Positions 49,599 through 58,858 of a DNA stretch of 64,000 nt are shown here, piece by piece. This DNA comes from Avoscillospira sp045652125. Its GTDB lineage: Bacteria; Bacillota; Clostridia; Oscillospirales; Oscillospiraceae. The notes under the pieces were generated by a model. The model was not told the DNA's origin. It was given only the letters and a program-made list of their open reading frames with translations, and searched no databases. The stretch lies in contig JAZRTT010000031.1 of assembly GCA_045652125.1 (NCBI GenBank), forward strand, positions 17,884 to 81,883. The letters are read 5' to 3'. The position numbers and the translations under genes are program-made. Within the stretch, counting starts at the first letter, position 1; the number at the start of each line of letters is the position of its first letter.

Positions 49599-50549
49599 AT
49601 GAATATGCTCGATACCCTGAAGGGCTCCTATTTCTCCGAAATCGTGCCGGAGGGTTGGGACATCAACAAAATTTATGAGTGCGTCAGCAATGCCCCCGAA
49701 ACGGTCTGTGACCGTCAGAACTTCTGGAATGACGGCTTTGCTCCGGTCAAGTGTACGAATTTGGAAGAATTCGGCGCCTATATGGGTCATGAGATCGCGA
49801 TGCAGATCAAGATCACCAAAGAAGAGGGCCGCAAGCTGATCATGATTCTGCCTGTCGGTCCCATGGGTATGTACAAGTGGGCTGTCTACTTCCTGAAGGA
49901 GTGGAATGTGGACTGCAAGCATGTTTACGGCTTCAATATGGACGAGTGGTCCGATGCCGAGGGCAACACTCTGCCCGCTTCCGATCCCGCAGCATTCCAG
50001 AACGCCATGACGGAAGCATTTTACGGCCCTCTCGGTGAGCTGACGGTTCCCGAGAATCAGAGAAACTTTGCAACCAAGGAAAACCTCCCCACCTACATGG
50101 AAAAAATCGAGGCACTGAAGGCCGAAGGCGCCAAGCAGGTTTTGGTCTACGGCATTGGCCGTATGTGCCACATTGCATTCTGGGAGCCCCACTTCGCTTC
50201 TGAGTTTGCTACTACCGAAGAGTGGATGGAGCAGTCCCACCGTATCGGTGCCCGTCTGCACCCTCTGACTATTGAGCAGAATGCCATTACTTCTTTCCGG
50301 TCTTCCTGGCCTCTGATCCCCTGCTTTGCCAATACCATCGGACCCAAGGTCATCTTCAATTCCGACTATGCCATCGGCGGCGCAGATGGCGTTCTGTCCC
50401 GCGGTATGCAGTGGCAGGGCATGAGCTTCTGGATGACGCTGCGTCATGGTCCCTGTAAGGCCATTACCTCCAGCTTTATCCCCACTCTGCCCGGCAAGCT
50501 GTTCTTTATGGAAGAACTGGCCGGTCCTCTGGTTCCCGATACCAACTGA
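49599..50549 (+). CDS. NagB-like glucosamine-6-phosphate isomerase/deaminase family protein
   Basis: The 316-residue protein belongs to the glucosamine-6-phosphate deaminase / 6-phosphogluconolactonase family: [19 protein letters not shown] (catalytic Asp region), [14 protein letters not shown] (conserved His) and [14 protein letters not shown]. The HIAFWEP loop lacks the DGH of typical NagB, and the protein is about 50 residues longer, so its substrate may differ. AAGGAGG precedes the ATG. A strong terminator follows. Confidence 0.82.
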   Translation: MNMLDTLKGSYFSEIVPEGWDINKIYECVSNAPETVCDRQNFWNDGFAPVKCTNLEEFGAYMGHEIAMQIKITKEEGRKLIMILPVGPMGMYKWAVYFLKEWNVDCKHVYGFNMDEWSDAEGNTLPASDPAAFQNAMTEAFYGPLGELTVPENQRNFATKENLPTYMEKIEALKAEGAKQVLVYGIGRMCHIAFWEPHFASEFATTEEWMEQSHRIGARLHPLTIEQNAITSFRSSWPLIPCFANTIGPKVIFNSDYAIGGADGVLSRGMQWQGMSFWMTLRHGPCKAITSSFIPTLPGKLFFMEELAGPLVPDTN

Positions 50550-50561
50550 TCGTATCCATAC

Positions 50562-50594
50562 AAAAGCCTCCGACCAAAAGTCGGAGGCTTTTTT
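50562..50594. terminator. Terminator after the NagB-like gene
   Basis: AAAAGCCTCCGAC (50562-50574) pairs with GTCGGAGGCTTTTTT (50580-50594). It is followed directly by the end of the Cys-rich gene on the other strand. Confidence 0.88.
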
Positions 50595-50598
50595 GCGG

Positions 50599-51324
50599 CT
50601 ATCCCATAAAATCGATGGCGTTGGCGCAAATGAAGTAGAAGCGGCTGGTGGTACTGTTGGCCATGACAAGAACATTGCCCAACTGACCGAGAATGGTGCT
50701 GTTTTCCACCACCAGAGGGCCTGCTGTGACTGTGGATGCCCGAACAGCCGCGGCTGTGGTCAGAGTATCTGCAACAGAGCAGCAGTCCATGGGCTTCTGG
50801 GGGCGGAGCAACTGCCCCAATGTCTGACTGATGGTCTGGAAATTGGCGGCTGCGCTGCCGTCTACGGCAGCGGCGGAAAAAGCGATAGCCGTCAGCTGGC
50901 ACAGGGCGACCTGTGTCACAATGGCGGTCAGTGCGGCTGCGCCGATTTCCGGCGGATACAGTGTGCCGGATACCGTAAGGGTCTCACAGCTGTCGCCGCC
51001 GCAGACATAGGTGGCGGCAGGTTCACTCAGGTTATCGGCAGCCGTTGTACCGGCATCGGTGGCAATCAGTGCCGTGCCCAGAATATAGTGATCCGTCACA
51101 AAGGCAAATGTTTCGAAATCCACCAGCGCCCGCAACTGTGGGCAGCACAGCAGATCCAGCGCTTTCCGCAGATCCTCACCGCAGGGGCAGCAGGGTTTCT
51201 GAGGCGGCCCCGGCTGTTGGCACGGACCGCAGCGGTCGTTGGTACAGAAGTAGTTGCTCAAATCGATCACTCCCCGGAGATTTGGTTCAACCAATTCTAT
51301 GCCGGGAAGCGGAAAAATGTGCAT
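50599..51324 (-). CDS. Cys-rich, Ala/Thr-rich protein of unknown function
   Basis: The 241-residue protein has a Cys- and Pro-rich N-terminal part (CTNDRCGPCQQPGPPQKPCC and CCPQLRALVDF) and a long Ala/Thr/Ser-rich second half with beta-like stretches (AATYVCGGDSCETLTVSG). There is no clear signal peptide and no family that I recognise. The composition recalls spore-surface or other disulfide-rich coat proteins, but that is a guess. No strong ribosome site precedes the ATG, so the start is uncertain. Confidence 0.5.
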   Translation of the reverse strand: MHIFPLPGIELVEPNLRGVIDLSNYFCTNDRCGPCQQPGPPQKPCCPCGEDLRKALDLLCCPQLRALVDFETFAFVTDHYILGTALIATDAGTTAADNLSEPAATYVCGGDSCETLTVSGTLYPPEIGAAALTAIVTQVALCQLTAIAFSAAAVDGSAAANFQTISQTLGQLLRPQKPMDCCSVADTLTTAAAVRASTVTAGPLVVENSTILGQLGNVLVMANSTTSRFYFICANAIDFMG

Positions 51325-51445
51325 GCCCGAAGCTGCCGCGTTTTCTGCTTGCTGTGAAGCTGCATTCGATTCTCAAAGTTCTTTGTTTTTCGGCAGAGTC
51401 AAGCTCTTGTTTTACACAAGTCATTATGGAATCGCAAGGGGGTAC

Positions 51446-51474
51446 TTGTTCCTGCTTTGTTCATGTGGTATGAT
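51446..51474 (+). promoter_or_regulatory. Promoter of the serine hydrolase gene
   Basis: TTGTTC (51446-51451) and TATGAT (51469-51474) are 17 bases apart, 18 bases before the ATG. Confidence 0.6.
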
Positions 51475-51491
51475 AAAAATGAGGTGGCGAC

Positions 51492-52490
51492 ATGAAACGA
51501 TGGTTTTCTTTGTTATTGAGTTTGCTTCTTGTTTGTCCGGTCATGGCTGCAGAACCGATGGAAACGGGATTCGGAGATGTGCTGGAGGACTATATGGAGG
51601 AAATGGGACTGAACGAAACAAACTTTTCCTTGTCCTATTACAATACAGTCACCGGGGAACAGTATGCCTTCAACGATAAAAAGTTTATGGTGGCAGCCAG
51701 CACATTCAAGCTGCCGCTGAATATGTATTATTACGAGATGGAGTGGGCCGGAGAGATCCAACCGGATGCCTATCTGCCGCAGGCAGGGGTCAAACTGGAT
51801 GCTGCGCACCAACTGAGTATGGAGGAATCCAACAATGAGGTGTCCATCGGGATGCTTTATTCTTTGGGTGACTTCTTTACCTACAAGGAAAAAATGAAAA
51901 AATATTTTACGATGGCAGAGGAGGAGATCGACTATCTTTATTACGCAGACAATTATTACTGCACCCATATGATGATGGATGCTCTGAAATATCTTTACGA
52001 AAATAAAGAGGCATTTTCGGAACTGATCGGCTACATGAAACAGGCACAGCAGGACCAGTATTTTTGTGCCGGTGTTACGGAATACGAGGTGGCACACAAA
52101 TACGGCTGGTATGACGGTGCCGTCAATGACGTGGGCATTATCTATACGGAGCAGCCCTTTTTACTGGCGGTCTATACGCAGGATGTCTATGGGGAAGGTG
52201 TCGTGGCGGATGTAGCCCAATTGGCAGCGGAATATACCACAGCCAAAGCTGCAAAGCCGGAACCGGAGGGCATGGTTTTGGATGTGGAGATGGTGCCGAT
52301 CCGGCAGGAGGAGGCGGAAGAAGAACCTTTTGCTGTACAGGAACCTGCTGCGGAGGAACAGCCGCAGGAAACGCAGCTGCGGCGGCCGTTTTCCCTGTGG
52401 CTGACGGTTGTTCCCGGCCTGATTCTTTTGGGCGGTATCTTATTGCTTTGCCGCAGAAAAAGCACGAAAGACCCCGAAAAGGTACCGTGA
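51492..52490 (+). CDS. Membrane-anchored class A beta-lactamase-like serine hydrolase
   Basis: The 332-residue protein has a Sec signal (MKRWFSLLLSLLLVCPVMA), an SxxK site in AASTFKLPLN, a possible SDN-type motif in EESNNEVS and HKYGWYDG where KTG-type residues would be. It ends in a membrane anchor (SLWLTVVPGLILLGGILLLC). The motifs resemble penicillin-recognising enzymes but are not exact, so it may be a peptidase or a non-catalytic relative. GAGGTGGCGAC precedes the ATG. It lies next to a VanW gene. Confidence 0.7.
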   Translation: MKRWFSLLLSLLLVCPVMAAEPMETGFGDVLEDYMEEMGLNETNFSLSYYNTVTGEQYAFNDKKFMVAASTFKLPLNMYYYEMEWAGEIQPDAYLPQAGVKLDAAHQLSMEESNNEVSIGMLYSLGDFFTYKEKMKKYFTMAEEEIDYLYYADNYYCTHMMMDALKYLYENKEAFSELIGYMKQAQQDQYFCAGVTEYEVAHKYGWYDGAVNDVGIIYTEQPFLLAVYTQDVYGEGVVADVAQLAAEYTTAKAAKPEPEGMVLDVEMVPIRQEEAEEEPFAVQEPAAEEQPQETQLRRPFSLWLTVVPGLILLGGILLLCRRKSTKDPEKVP

Positions 52491-52565
52491 TTCTGTGAGC
52501 ACAGCTGCCATTTTGCTTGTGCCCCCCTGTTGTGAGAATACCAATCACCTGAAAAGGAGATCCCT

Positions 52566-54308
52566 ATGGCAAAAAAAGGAAAATTTCAGCAGCCCAGAAC
52601 AGGTGGTGCTGCAATAAAAAAACAGAAGAAAAAACAGACTGTGTTTTGGGTGCTGCCTGTGATCGCGGCAGCGATATTTGCTGTGAGTGTCTATGTTTGC
52701 GGAGCCCGGTTGGAGAATGGAAAGACCATTTACCCCAATGTCCGGGTAGCCGGTGTGGATGTGGGCGGCCTGACGGCATCTGAGGCACAGGAAAAGGTGG
52801 AAGAAACAGTTGCCGAAATGTACCAATCCCGGACATTGGAAGTTCGTCTGCCGGACAGGACCATTTCTTTTGATCCGAAACAGACCAATGTAGTGGTAAA
52901 TGGTCAGATGGCCATAGAAGATGCCATGAATCTGGGTCGCTCAGACGGGAAGTTTGCGGCAGTCATTCGGTATTGGAAAAGCAGGAAGCACCCACAGGAT
53001 TTGGAACTGAAAACGGCGCTGCAGTTGGATACGGCTTATTTGGAGCGTGTGATTTTCCAAACTGCGGCGGAGATAAAGACCATGCCGGTCAATGCATCTA
53101 TGGGGATAGACGCGGACATGACTGCCGTGCGGGTGGATCTGGGTGTCCAGGGCCGGGAACTGGATATTCAGGCTTTATATGATGCGGTTTACAGCGCCTT
53201 TCAAAACGGCGATCTGGAGCCCATGACATGGGAGTATGAGAGCATTCCCTATGAGAATGTGGACTTGGCTGCACTTCATGAAAAGTTGGGCAGCCGGACT
53301 GCCGATGCCTATTACGATGAAGAAAACCGAAAAATCGTGCCCGGTATAAACGGTCATACCTTTGATCTGGAAGCAGCACAGGCAAAACTGGAAGCTGCAG
53401 GGGACGGGCAAACTCTGGAGATTCCGCTGGAAGAACAGGAACCGGCCTTGACCACCGGCAAGCTGACCAACCAAATGTTCGGAGAAAAGCTGGAACAGCG
53501 ATCCAGCGTCTATGTAAACAACCCCAAGCGGACAGAAAACCTTCGTCTGGCCTGTGAGGCCATTAATGGCACCATTCTCAATCCGGGCGATGTTTTTTCC
53601 TTCAATGAGACGGTAGGGGAGCGGACGGAGGAAAAGGGCTATCAGCCTGCTACCATTTATGGCGGCGAGGGTGAAAGCGTAGACGGCGTAGGCGGCGGCG
53701 TGTGTCAGGTGGCATCCACCATCTACTATGCCGCGCTGTACATGGATCTGCCGACGGTGATGCGGGAACCCCATATGTATACGGTAACTTATGTTCCTGC
53801 CGGTTGTGATGCCACGATTTTTTGGAGCTCCGGTTTGGATTATAAATTCAAAAATAACCGGGAAAACCCCATTAAGATTCAGGCCAATATCGATGATGGC
53901 AAGTGTAATATCACCTTCTGGGGTGTAAAGGAAAATGACAATTACGTAAAATTATCCGATCCGGTCTATCTGGAAACATGGACCGATCCGGATGAAGAAG
54001 AAGTGGATGAGACGAAGCCCGTTGGTTTCAAGGAATTGAAGCAAAGTGCATATACCGGAGCCAAGGTGGTAGTGACCAAAACGGTCTGCGATGGCGACGG
54101 CAAAGTACTCAGAGAGGAAAAACTGCACAGTACCTATAAGAGCAGACCGAACATCTACATTGTCGGTCCCGGTGAAGAACCGATCCCCGGGGAAGAATGG
54201 CCGGAAGAATGGCCGGAGGAATGGCCGGAAGAATGGCCGGAAGATATGGAAAACCCCGATTATTCCGGCTATCAGGAGACGGAGACCCTGGAAGAATACC
54301 GGCCGTAA
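52566..54308 (+). CDS. VanW-family protein with peptidoglycan-binding domains
   Basis: The 580-residue protein has an N-terminal membrane anchor (WVLPVIAAAIFAVSVYVCGA), two peptidoglycan-binding type-4 repeats (about residues 60-270), the VanW domain (NPGDVFSFNETVGERTEEKGYQPA, VGGGVCQVASTIYYAAL) and a C-terminal G5-like part followed by a Pro/Glu repeat, (EEWP) four times. VanW is widespread in Gram-positives; its role is not established. AAAAGGAG precedes the ATG. Confidence 0.88.
   Translation: MAKKGKFQQPRTGGAAIKKQKKKQTVFWVLPVIAAAIFAVSVYVCGARLENGKTIYPNVRVAGVDVGGLTASEAQEKVEETVAEMYQSRTLEVRLPDRTISFDPKQTNVVVNGQMAIEDAMNLGRSDGKFAAVIRYWKSRKHPQDLELKTALQLDTAYLERVIFQTAAEIKTMPVNASMGIDADMTAVRVDLGVQGRELDIQALYDAVYSAFQNGDLEPMTWEYESIPYENVDLAALHEKLGSRTADAYYDEENRKIVPGINGHTFDLEAAQAKLEAAGDGQTLEIPLEEQEPALTTGKLTNQMFGEKLEQRSSVYVNNPKRTENLRLACEAINGTILNPGDVFSFNETVGERTEEKGYQPATIYGGEGESVDGVGGGVCQVASTIYYAALYMDLPTVMREPHMYTVTYVPAGCDATIFWSSGLDYKFKNNRENPIKIQANIDDGKCNITFWGVKENDNYVKLSDPVYLETWTDPDEEEVDETKPVGFKELKQSAYTGAKVVVTKTVCDGDGKVLREEKLHSTYKSRPNIYIVGPGEEPIPGEEWPEEWPEEWPEEWPEDMENPDYSGYQETETLEEYRP
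54193..54240 (+). repeat. 12-base tandem repeat coding (EEWP) in the VanW gene
   Basis: GAAGAATGGCCG and near copies occur four times in tandem, coding EEWP each time. They are in frame, inside the gene, and may vary in number between strains. Confidence 0.8.
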
Positions 54309-54323
54309 GAAAGGCGTGGTTTT

Positions 54324-55610
54324 GTGCGAACAGTAGATATCATTGCGAAAAAACGGGATGGAGTTGCCTTGACAGAGGCGGAGATCCGGTTTCTCATCAG
54401 CGGATATACCGATGGCTCTATTCCGGATTATCAGATGGCTGCATGGGCAATGGCGGTTTTTTATCAGGGTATGACCCAAGAGGAAACAGCGATCCTCACA
54501 GATGCTATGATGCATTCCGGGGATACAGTGGACCTGAGCTGCTTTGGTGATTTGTCGGTGGATAAACATTCTACCGGCGGCGTGGGGGATAAGACCACTC
54601 TGATCGTAGCGCCCATTGTAGCGGCATTGGGGGGGAAAGTGGCAAAAATGTCCGGCCGTGGACTGGGTCACACAGGCGGCACTGTGGATAAGCTGGAATC
54701 CATTTCAGGCTTTCGTGCCACGCTTTCGGCTGAGGCATTTCGCCGGCAAGTGGAGGAAGTGGGCGTAGCGGTTATTGGCCAGTCGGGCAATCTGACTCCG
54801 GCGGATAAGAAACTGTATGCGTTGCGGGATGTGACGGCAACGGTGGATTCTATCCCGCTCATTGCTTCTTCTATCATGTCCAAAAAGTTGGCAGCCGGTG
54901 CAAAGTCTATGGTTTTGGATGTAAAATGCGGTTCCGGTGCGTTTATAAAGACACAGGAGCAGGGGCGGATTCTGGCCCGGGCTATGGTGGATATCGGTAA
55001 GACCTGCGGCAGAAACATCGCCGCTCTTTTGACCAACATGGATATTCCTCTGGGATCTGCTGTGGGCAACGCACTGGAAGTAAAGGAAGCAGCAGAGGTA
55101 TTGGAAGGAAAACCCGGAGACCTGCGGAACATTTGCATGGCGCTGTCTGCCGAGCTGCTTTCTTTGTGTCACGGATGGGCAGCGGACAAATCCTACTCGC
55201 GTGTGGAGCAGGTGTTGGACAATGGCCTTGCCAGAGAGACTCTGGCCCGATGGATCGCGGCCCAGGGAGGGGATCCGGATCTTTCCAAATTGCCCCGGGC
55301 TGTTGTGCAGAAGCCGATTTTGGCTGAAAAAAGTGGCTATATTACCCATATGGACGCGGCAGAAGTGGGTGTGGCTTCCTCTCTTTTGGGGGCAGGCCGC
55401 ATGAAAAAAGACGATCCCATCGACCATGCCGCGGGAATCGTCCTGGAAAAGAAAACCGGAGACTATGTTCGGGCAGGCGAAGTCATCGCCGTTCTTCATA
55501 CAAACGACGAAACGCTGCTTCCGGCGGCACAGAGCAGACTGGAAATGGCTCTGCAATGGGGAAAAACAAAGCCGCACCGAAGTGAATTGATTTACGAAAT
55601 TGTGGAGTGA
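54324..55610 (+). CDS. pdp: Pyrimidine-nucleoside phosphorylase
   Basis: The 428-residue enzyme phosphorolyses uridine and thymidine. The family signature is DKHSTGGVGDKTTLIVAP and MSGRGLGHTGGTVDKLES, with KCGSGAFIKT later. The start is the GTG at 54324. It follows the VanW gene by 15 bases and shares GTGA with the gtrA gene. Confidence 0.93.
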   Translation: MRTVDIIAKKRDGVALTEAEIRFLISGYTDGSIPDYQMAAWAMAVFYQGMTQEETAILTDAMMHSGDTVDLSCFGDLSVDKHSTGGVGDKTTLIVAPIVAALGGKVAKMSGRGLGHTGGTVDKLESISGFRATLSAEAFRRQVEEVGVAVIGQSGNLTPADKKLYALRDVTATVDSIPLIASSIMSKKLAAGAKSMVLDVKCGSGAFIKTQEQGRILARAMVDIGKTCGRNIAALLTNMDIPLGSAVGNALEVKEAAEVLEGKPGDLRNICMALSAELLSLCHGWAADKSYSRVEQVLDNGLARETLARWIAAQGGDPDLSKLPRAVVQKPILAEKSGYITHMDAAEVGVASSLLGAGRMKKDDPIDHAAGIVLEKKTGDYVRAGEVIAVLHTNDETLLPAAQSRLEMALQWGKTKPHRSELIYEIVE

Positions 55611-56011
55611 TTACCTTGAAAGAATTCTGGCGTGTTGTGAAGTTTATTTTGTTTTCCATTAGTGCAGGGCTTATTCAAATGGGTGCATTTGCCCTGCTCA
55701 ATGAACTGAGCGGGTGGTCCTATTGGCCTTGCTATCTGAGTTCCCTGCTCCTCAGCGTGATTTGGAATTTTACCCTGAACCGAAAATTTACCTTCCACTC
55801 CGCGGCCAATGTGCCTCTGGCGATGGCAAAGGTTCTGGCCTATTATGCAGTCTTTACGCCGGTGACGACTCTGTTGGGCAATTATCTGGCAGAGGAGCTT
55901 ATGTGGAACGAATATTTGGTCACGGGCCTTAATATGCTGCTGAATTTTATAACAGAATTTCTTTATCAGAGATTTTTTGTTTTTGGCAAGCATATGGATG
56001 ATGCAGGATAA
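55607..56011 (+). CDS. GtrA-family membrane protein
   Basis: The 134-residue protein has four hydrophobic segments and the family motif FTLNRKFTFHSA. GtrA-type proteins are implicated in moving lipid-linked sugars. Its GTG start overlaps the phosphorylase stop by four bases, so the two are coupled. Confidence 0.85.
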   Translation: MITLKEFWRVVKFILFSISAGLIQMGAFALLNELSGWSYWPCYLSSLLLSVIWNFTLNRKFTFHSAANVPLAMAKVLAYYAVFTPVTTLLGNYLAEELMWNEYLVTGLNMLLNFITEFLYQRFFVFGKHMDDAG

Positions 56012-56022
56012 AAAAGGAAAGA

Positions 56023-56054
56023 AAAAACCACTTGCTGTAAAGCAAGTGGTTTTT
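56023..56054. terminator. Terminator after the GtrA gene
   Basis: AAAAACCACTTGCT (56023-56036) and its inverse (56041-56054) flank GTAA. It can act in both directions, serving the minus-strand ATPase gene as well. Confidence 0.85.
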
Positions 56055-56060
56055 CTTTTG

Positions 56061-56471
56061 TTACTGATACTTGGTGATGCTTTCGGGCAGGGCTGCAGGG
56101 TCTTCGGAAATGGACATGGTGAATTCCATGCCGTTGGCCTTGCCGAAGGCTGCACACCAATCCAGGAAGGCAGCAGTTTCGTCATTGTCTTTGGTGCAGG
56201 ACAGCTTGTACAGACCGTCCAGGAAAATATGGGTAATATCAAAATTACCGGCGTGCAGACCGCTGATAAATCCCTTCAGGAATTCATAACTGCCGATATC
56301 ATATTCACTGGCATTAACCAAACGGACACGATAATCCACATCAAAAGTCAGAGCATTGCCTTTTTCAATGCAGACCATGCTGCCGGTCTCATTTTTTATT
56401 GCAGAATTGATCGCATCGATCAGCTGTTTGGTCTTGCCGGAACCCTTCAGACCCATAATAACTTTAACCAT
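56061..56471 (-). CDS. Small P-loop ATPase-like protein
   Basis: The 136-residue protein has Walker A IMGLKGSGKTKQLID and a Walker B-like THIFLDGLYKL. It is much shorter than PilT or other secretion ATPases, but similar small proteins in Clostridia are often annotated as twitching-motility related. Its function is unknown. AAGGAGG precedes the ATG. Confidence 0.7.
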   Translation of the reverse strand: MVKVIMGLKGSGKTKQLIDAINSAIKNETGSMVCIEKGNALTFDVDYRVRLVNASEYDIGSYEFLKGFISGLHAGNFDITHIFLDGLYKLSCTKDNDETAAFLDWCAAFGKANGMEFTMSISEDPAALPESITKYQ

Positions 56472-56585
56472 AGGAACTCCTCCTTATTTGCCGTAGGGAA
56501 ATTCCGTTTCCCTTTGTAACATTCTATCAGCTTTGGCCGGAAAATACAATTGTCAGTTTGTCTAAAAACGAGGGCTGAAATTTTC

Positions 56586-57860
56586 TCAATTGGAAGTCAT
56601 GGCCCGAAGAGCAGCCTCGGCCGTGAGATTTTCCCCGGGGGCGAAGGGGTCCTGACCGCCGACCCATGCCGTGAGTGCAGAGGACAGCTCAAAGAAATAC
56701 AGCAATTCTCCCAGCGTTTGTGCCGACAATTCTCCTGCATGAATGTCCAAAACAGGAACGCCGGCGTTGTTGTGACACTCCATAGCGGAGGTCAACATCT
56801 GATTTTCCACAAAATCAAGGTGCCGGCCGGACAGGAAACCCAGGCCGTCATAGTCCTTCCAGTCCATTTCTATTGGGATGTTTTTGGTAATGGAGTCAAA
56901 ATGCACCATTGTCTCAAAGATCCGGCTGCCGTCTGCACAGATCATTTGTTCTGCTGCCTGCAGGTCACCCGGCAAAAGCAGCGTTTCCGGACACACACCC
57001 TGTCCTGCCCGACCCTCGTGGTGCCATACATATCGCTGCCACCACCGGCCCAGCTCCGCGAAGCTGTGGTCAAAGAAGCACAAAAGCTCCCGGTTTCGGC
57101 CCTTGGAAGGCAGAATGCTTCTGGCGGCGGTATAAAGCCAAGCCGGGTTCTCGAAAGAACGGATATCCAGACTGCGGTAACTTTCTGCAGCACCCTCCAG
57201 AACCGAAAGGGGGTCGATGCCGGATACGGCCATGGGAAGCAGGGCGGCGGCACTGAGGGCGGAATCGTTCCCGCCTATATAGGTGGGCATGGGGAACAGG
57301 TCGAAGCCCTCATCCTGACCCATTTTGTGCAGGGCAGTTCCCACAGGGGTAGCCACACTGATTCGCTCCTTGGCTTGGGCACCGTATTTCCGCTCCAGCA
57401 TCCATCTCAGCCCGCGGACAGTCACATTCACAGACAACTCCCGGTCGGAGGGAGAAAGGATAAGCAGAGAATAGTCCTTGTCCTCCAATAGCCGCTGCAG
57501 CTCCAACCATTGACGGCCGGAAAGACTTTCTCCTGCGAAATAGATCTGCGGCCCGCTCAGATGATTGCGCTGTGGTCCGCCATAGGCGGAGATGGCTCCG
57601 CGAGCGGCGTTGTAACTGTCTCCGCTGCCGCAGATAATCAAAAGGTCAGACTGGCTGCAGATCGCTTCCGCTCGGCGGCGAATGCCATGAATCAGCCGAG
57701 CATTGATGCTGTCGGGCAGACCGAGCCAACCCAAAAAATCCGGTCCATCCGGTTGATTGTTTCGCAGAAGCTGGTGAGCATCGAAGATAAGCTTCTCGCT
57801 GCCTAACAGCTCCGGCAGGCTGACACAGGTCCAGACATTGGAAATATCCACATTGATCAT
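56586..57860 (-). CDS. pgi: Divergent phosphoglucose isomerase
   Basis: The 424-residue protein has the phosphoglucose isomerase fold blocks in divergent form: LLIICGSGDSYNAARGAISA for the phosphate loop, FDLFPMPTYIGGNDSALS in the middle, and FFELSSALTAWVGGQDPFAPG near the end. The usual GGSYLGA is replaced. It is followed on the same strand by tpiA and pgk beyond its own promoter. I infer glucose-6-phosphate/fructose-6-phosphate conversion, but a related sugar phosphate is possible. AGGAGG precedes the ATG. Confidence 0.7.
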   Translation of the reverse strand: MINVDISNVWTCVSLPELLGSEKLIFDAHQLLRNNQPDGPDFLGWLGLPDSINARLIHGIRRRAEAICSQSDLLIICGSGDSYNAARGAISAYGGPQRNHLSGPQIYFAGESLSGRQWLELQRLLEDKDYSLLILSPSDRELSVNVTVRGLRWMLERKYGAQAKERISVATPVGTALHKMGQDEGFDLFPMPTYIGGNDSALSAAALLPMAVSGIDPLSVLEGAAESYRSLDIRSFENPAWLYTAARSILPSKGRNRELLCFFDHSFAELGRWWQRYVWHHEGRAGQGVCPETLLLPGDLQAAEQMICADGSRIFETMVHFDSITKNIPIEMDWKDYDGLGFLSGRHLDFVENQMLTSAMECHNNAGVPVLDIHAGELSAQTLGELLYFFELSSALTAWVGGQDPFAPGENLTAEAALRAMTSN

Positions 57861-57888
57861 GGCAGGGCCTCCTTGGTATCGATACTAT

Positions 57889-57917
57889 ATTTTACCACGA
57901 TATGAGGCACTTGACAA
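57889..57917 (-). promoter_or_regulatory. pgi promoter
   Basis: On minus TTGTCA (57917-57912) and TAAAAT (57894-57889) are 17 bases apart, 29 bases before the ATG. Confidence 0.65.
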
Positions 57918-57931
57918 CGAAAATCAAAAGA

Positions 57932-57965
57932 AAAACTGCCGGATGCTTAAACATCCGGCAGTTTT
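57932..57965 (-). terminator. Terminator after tpiA
   Basis: On minus AAAACTGCCGGATG (57965-57952) pairs with CATCCGGCAGTTTT (57945-57932), followed by TCTTTTG. It separates the pgk-tpiA unit from pgi. Confidence 0.85.
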
Positions 57966-58049
57966 GTTTCAAATTGTCGAAAACCTGTACAGGACAGGGA
58001 AACGGGACGGGAAATCGTGTGAAGGAAACCCGTCAGGGATGACTTTTGC

Positions 58050-58826
58050 TTAGGCAGTGGGCTGGTTGGCAGCTTCGATGACCTGCACAAACTTTTCGGG
58101 GACCAGAGAGGCCCCGCCGATGAGACCGCCGTCGATATCGGGCTGTGCCAGCAGTTCAAAGGCATTCTTTTCATTCATGCTGCCGCCGTAAAGGATGGAG
58201 GTAGCACGGGCGATCTTGGCGCCAAAGAGCTTGCGGATGACGGTGCGGATGTGCTCGCAGACTTCCTCAGCCTGCTCGGGGCTGGCAGTCTTGCCGGTGC
58301 CGATGGCCCAGATTGGCTCATAGGCAATGACGATCTTGCGGATCTTTTCTTCAGCCACACCGGAAAGGCCGGCTTTGATCTGCATGGTGATCCACTCTTC
58401 GGTGATACCGATCTCACGCTGTTCCAGCGTTTCGCCCACACACATAATGGGAATCAGCTCGGCAGCCAGGGCAGCCTTGACTTTGGCGTTGACTTCGGCA
58501 TCGGTCTCGCCCATGGCGCGGCGCTCGGAGTGGCCGATGATGACGTACTTGCAGCCGGCATCTACCAACATATTGGTAGCGATCTCACCGGTGTATGCAC
58601 CGGAAGCATTGGCGTTGCAGTTTTCTGCACCGATACCCACACGGGTCTCACGCATAGCACGGACGGCAGCGGGGATGCAGACAGCGGGCACGCAGATGGC
58701 AACATCACACCAACGGCCCTTGGGCATCATGGCTTTGAATTCCGTCATAAAAGCCTTGGTCACAGAGGGGGTCTTGTTCATTTTCCAGTTGGCGGCGATG
58801 ACTGTTTTACGATATTTTCTGTTCAT
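58050..58826 (-). CDS. tpiA: Triosephosphate isomerase
   Basis: The 258-residue glycolytic enzyme has NWKMNKTPS, the catalytic histidine in [11 protein letters not shown], and the catalytic Glu in [48 protein letters not shown] is the C-terminal signature. It lies just after pgk. AAGGAG precedes the ATG. The length is normal. Confidence 0.97.
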   Translation of the reverse strand: MNRKYRKTVIAANWKMNKTPSVTKAFMTEFKAMMPKGRWCDVAICVPAVCIPAAVRAMRETRVGIGAENCNANASGAYTGEIATNMLVDAGCKYVIIGHSERRAMGETDAEVNAKVKAALAAELIPIMCVGETLEQREIGITEEWITMQIKAGLSGVAEEKIRKIVIAYEPIWAIGTGKTASPEQAEEVCEHIRTVIRKLFGAKIARATSILYGGSMNEKNAFELLAQPDIDGGLIGGASLVPEKFVQVIEAANQPTA

Positions 58827-58858
58827 ATCTGATTTCTCCTTGTTTCTGTCGAGGTAAA

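Noticed and set aside
54193..54240. Tandem repeats considered as a CRISPR-like array
   Set aside because: The units are 12 bases, contiguous, in frame in a gene, and without spacers. No CRISPR array or cas gene was seen in the window.
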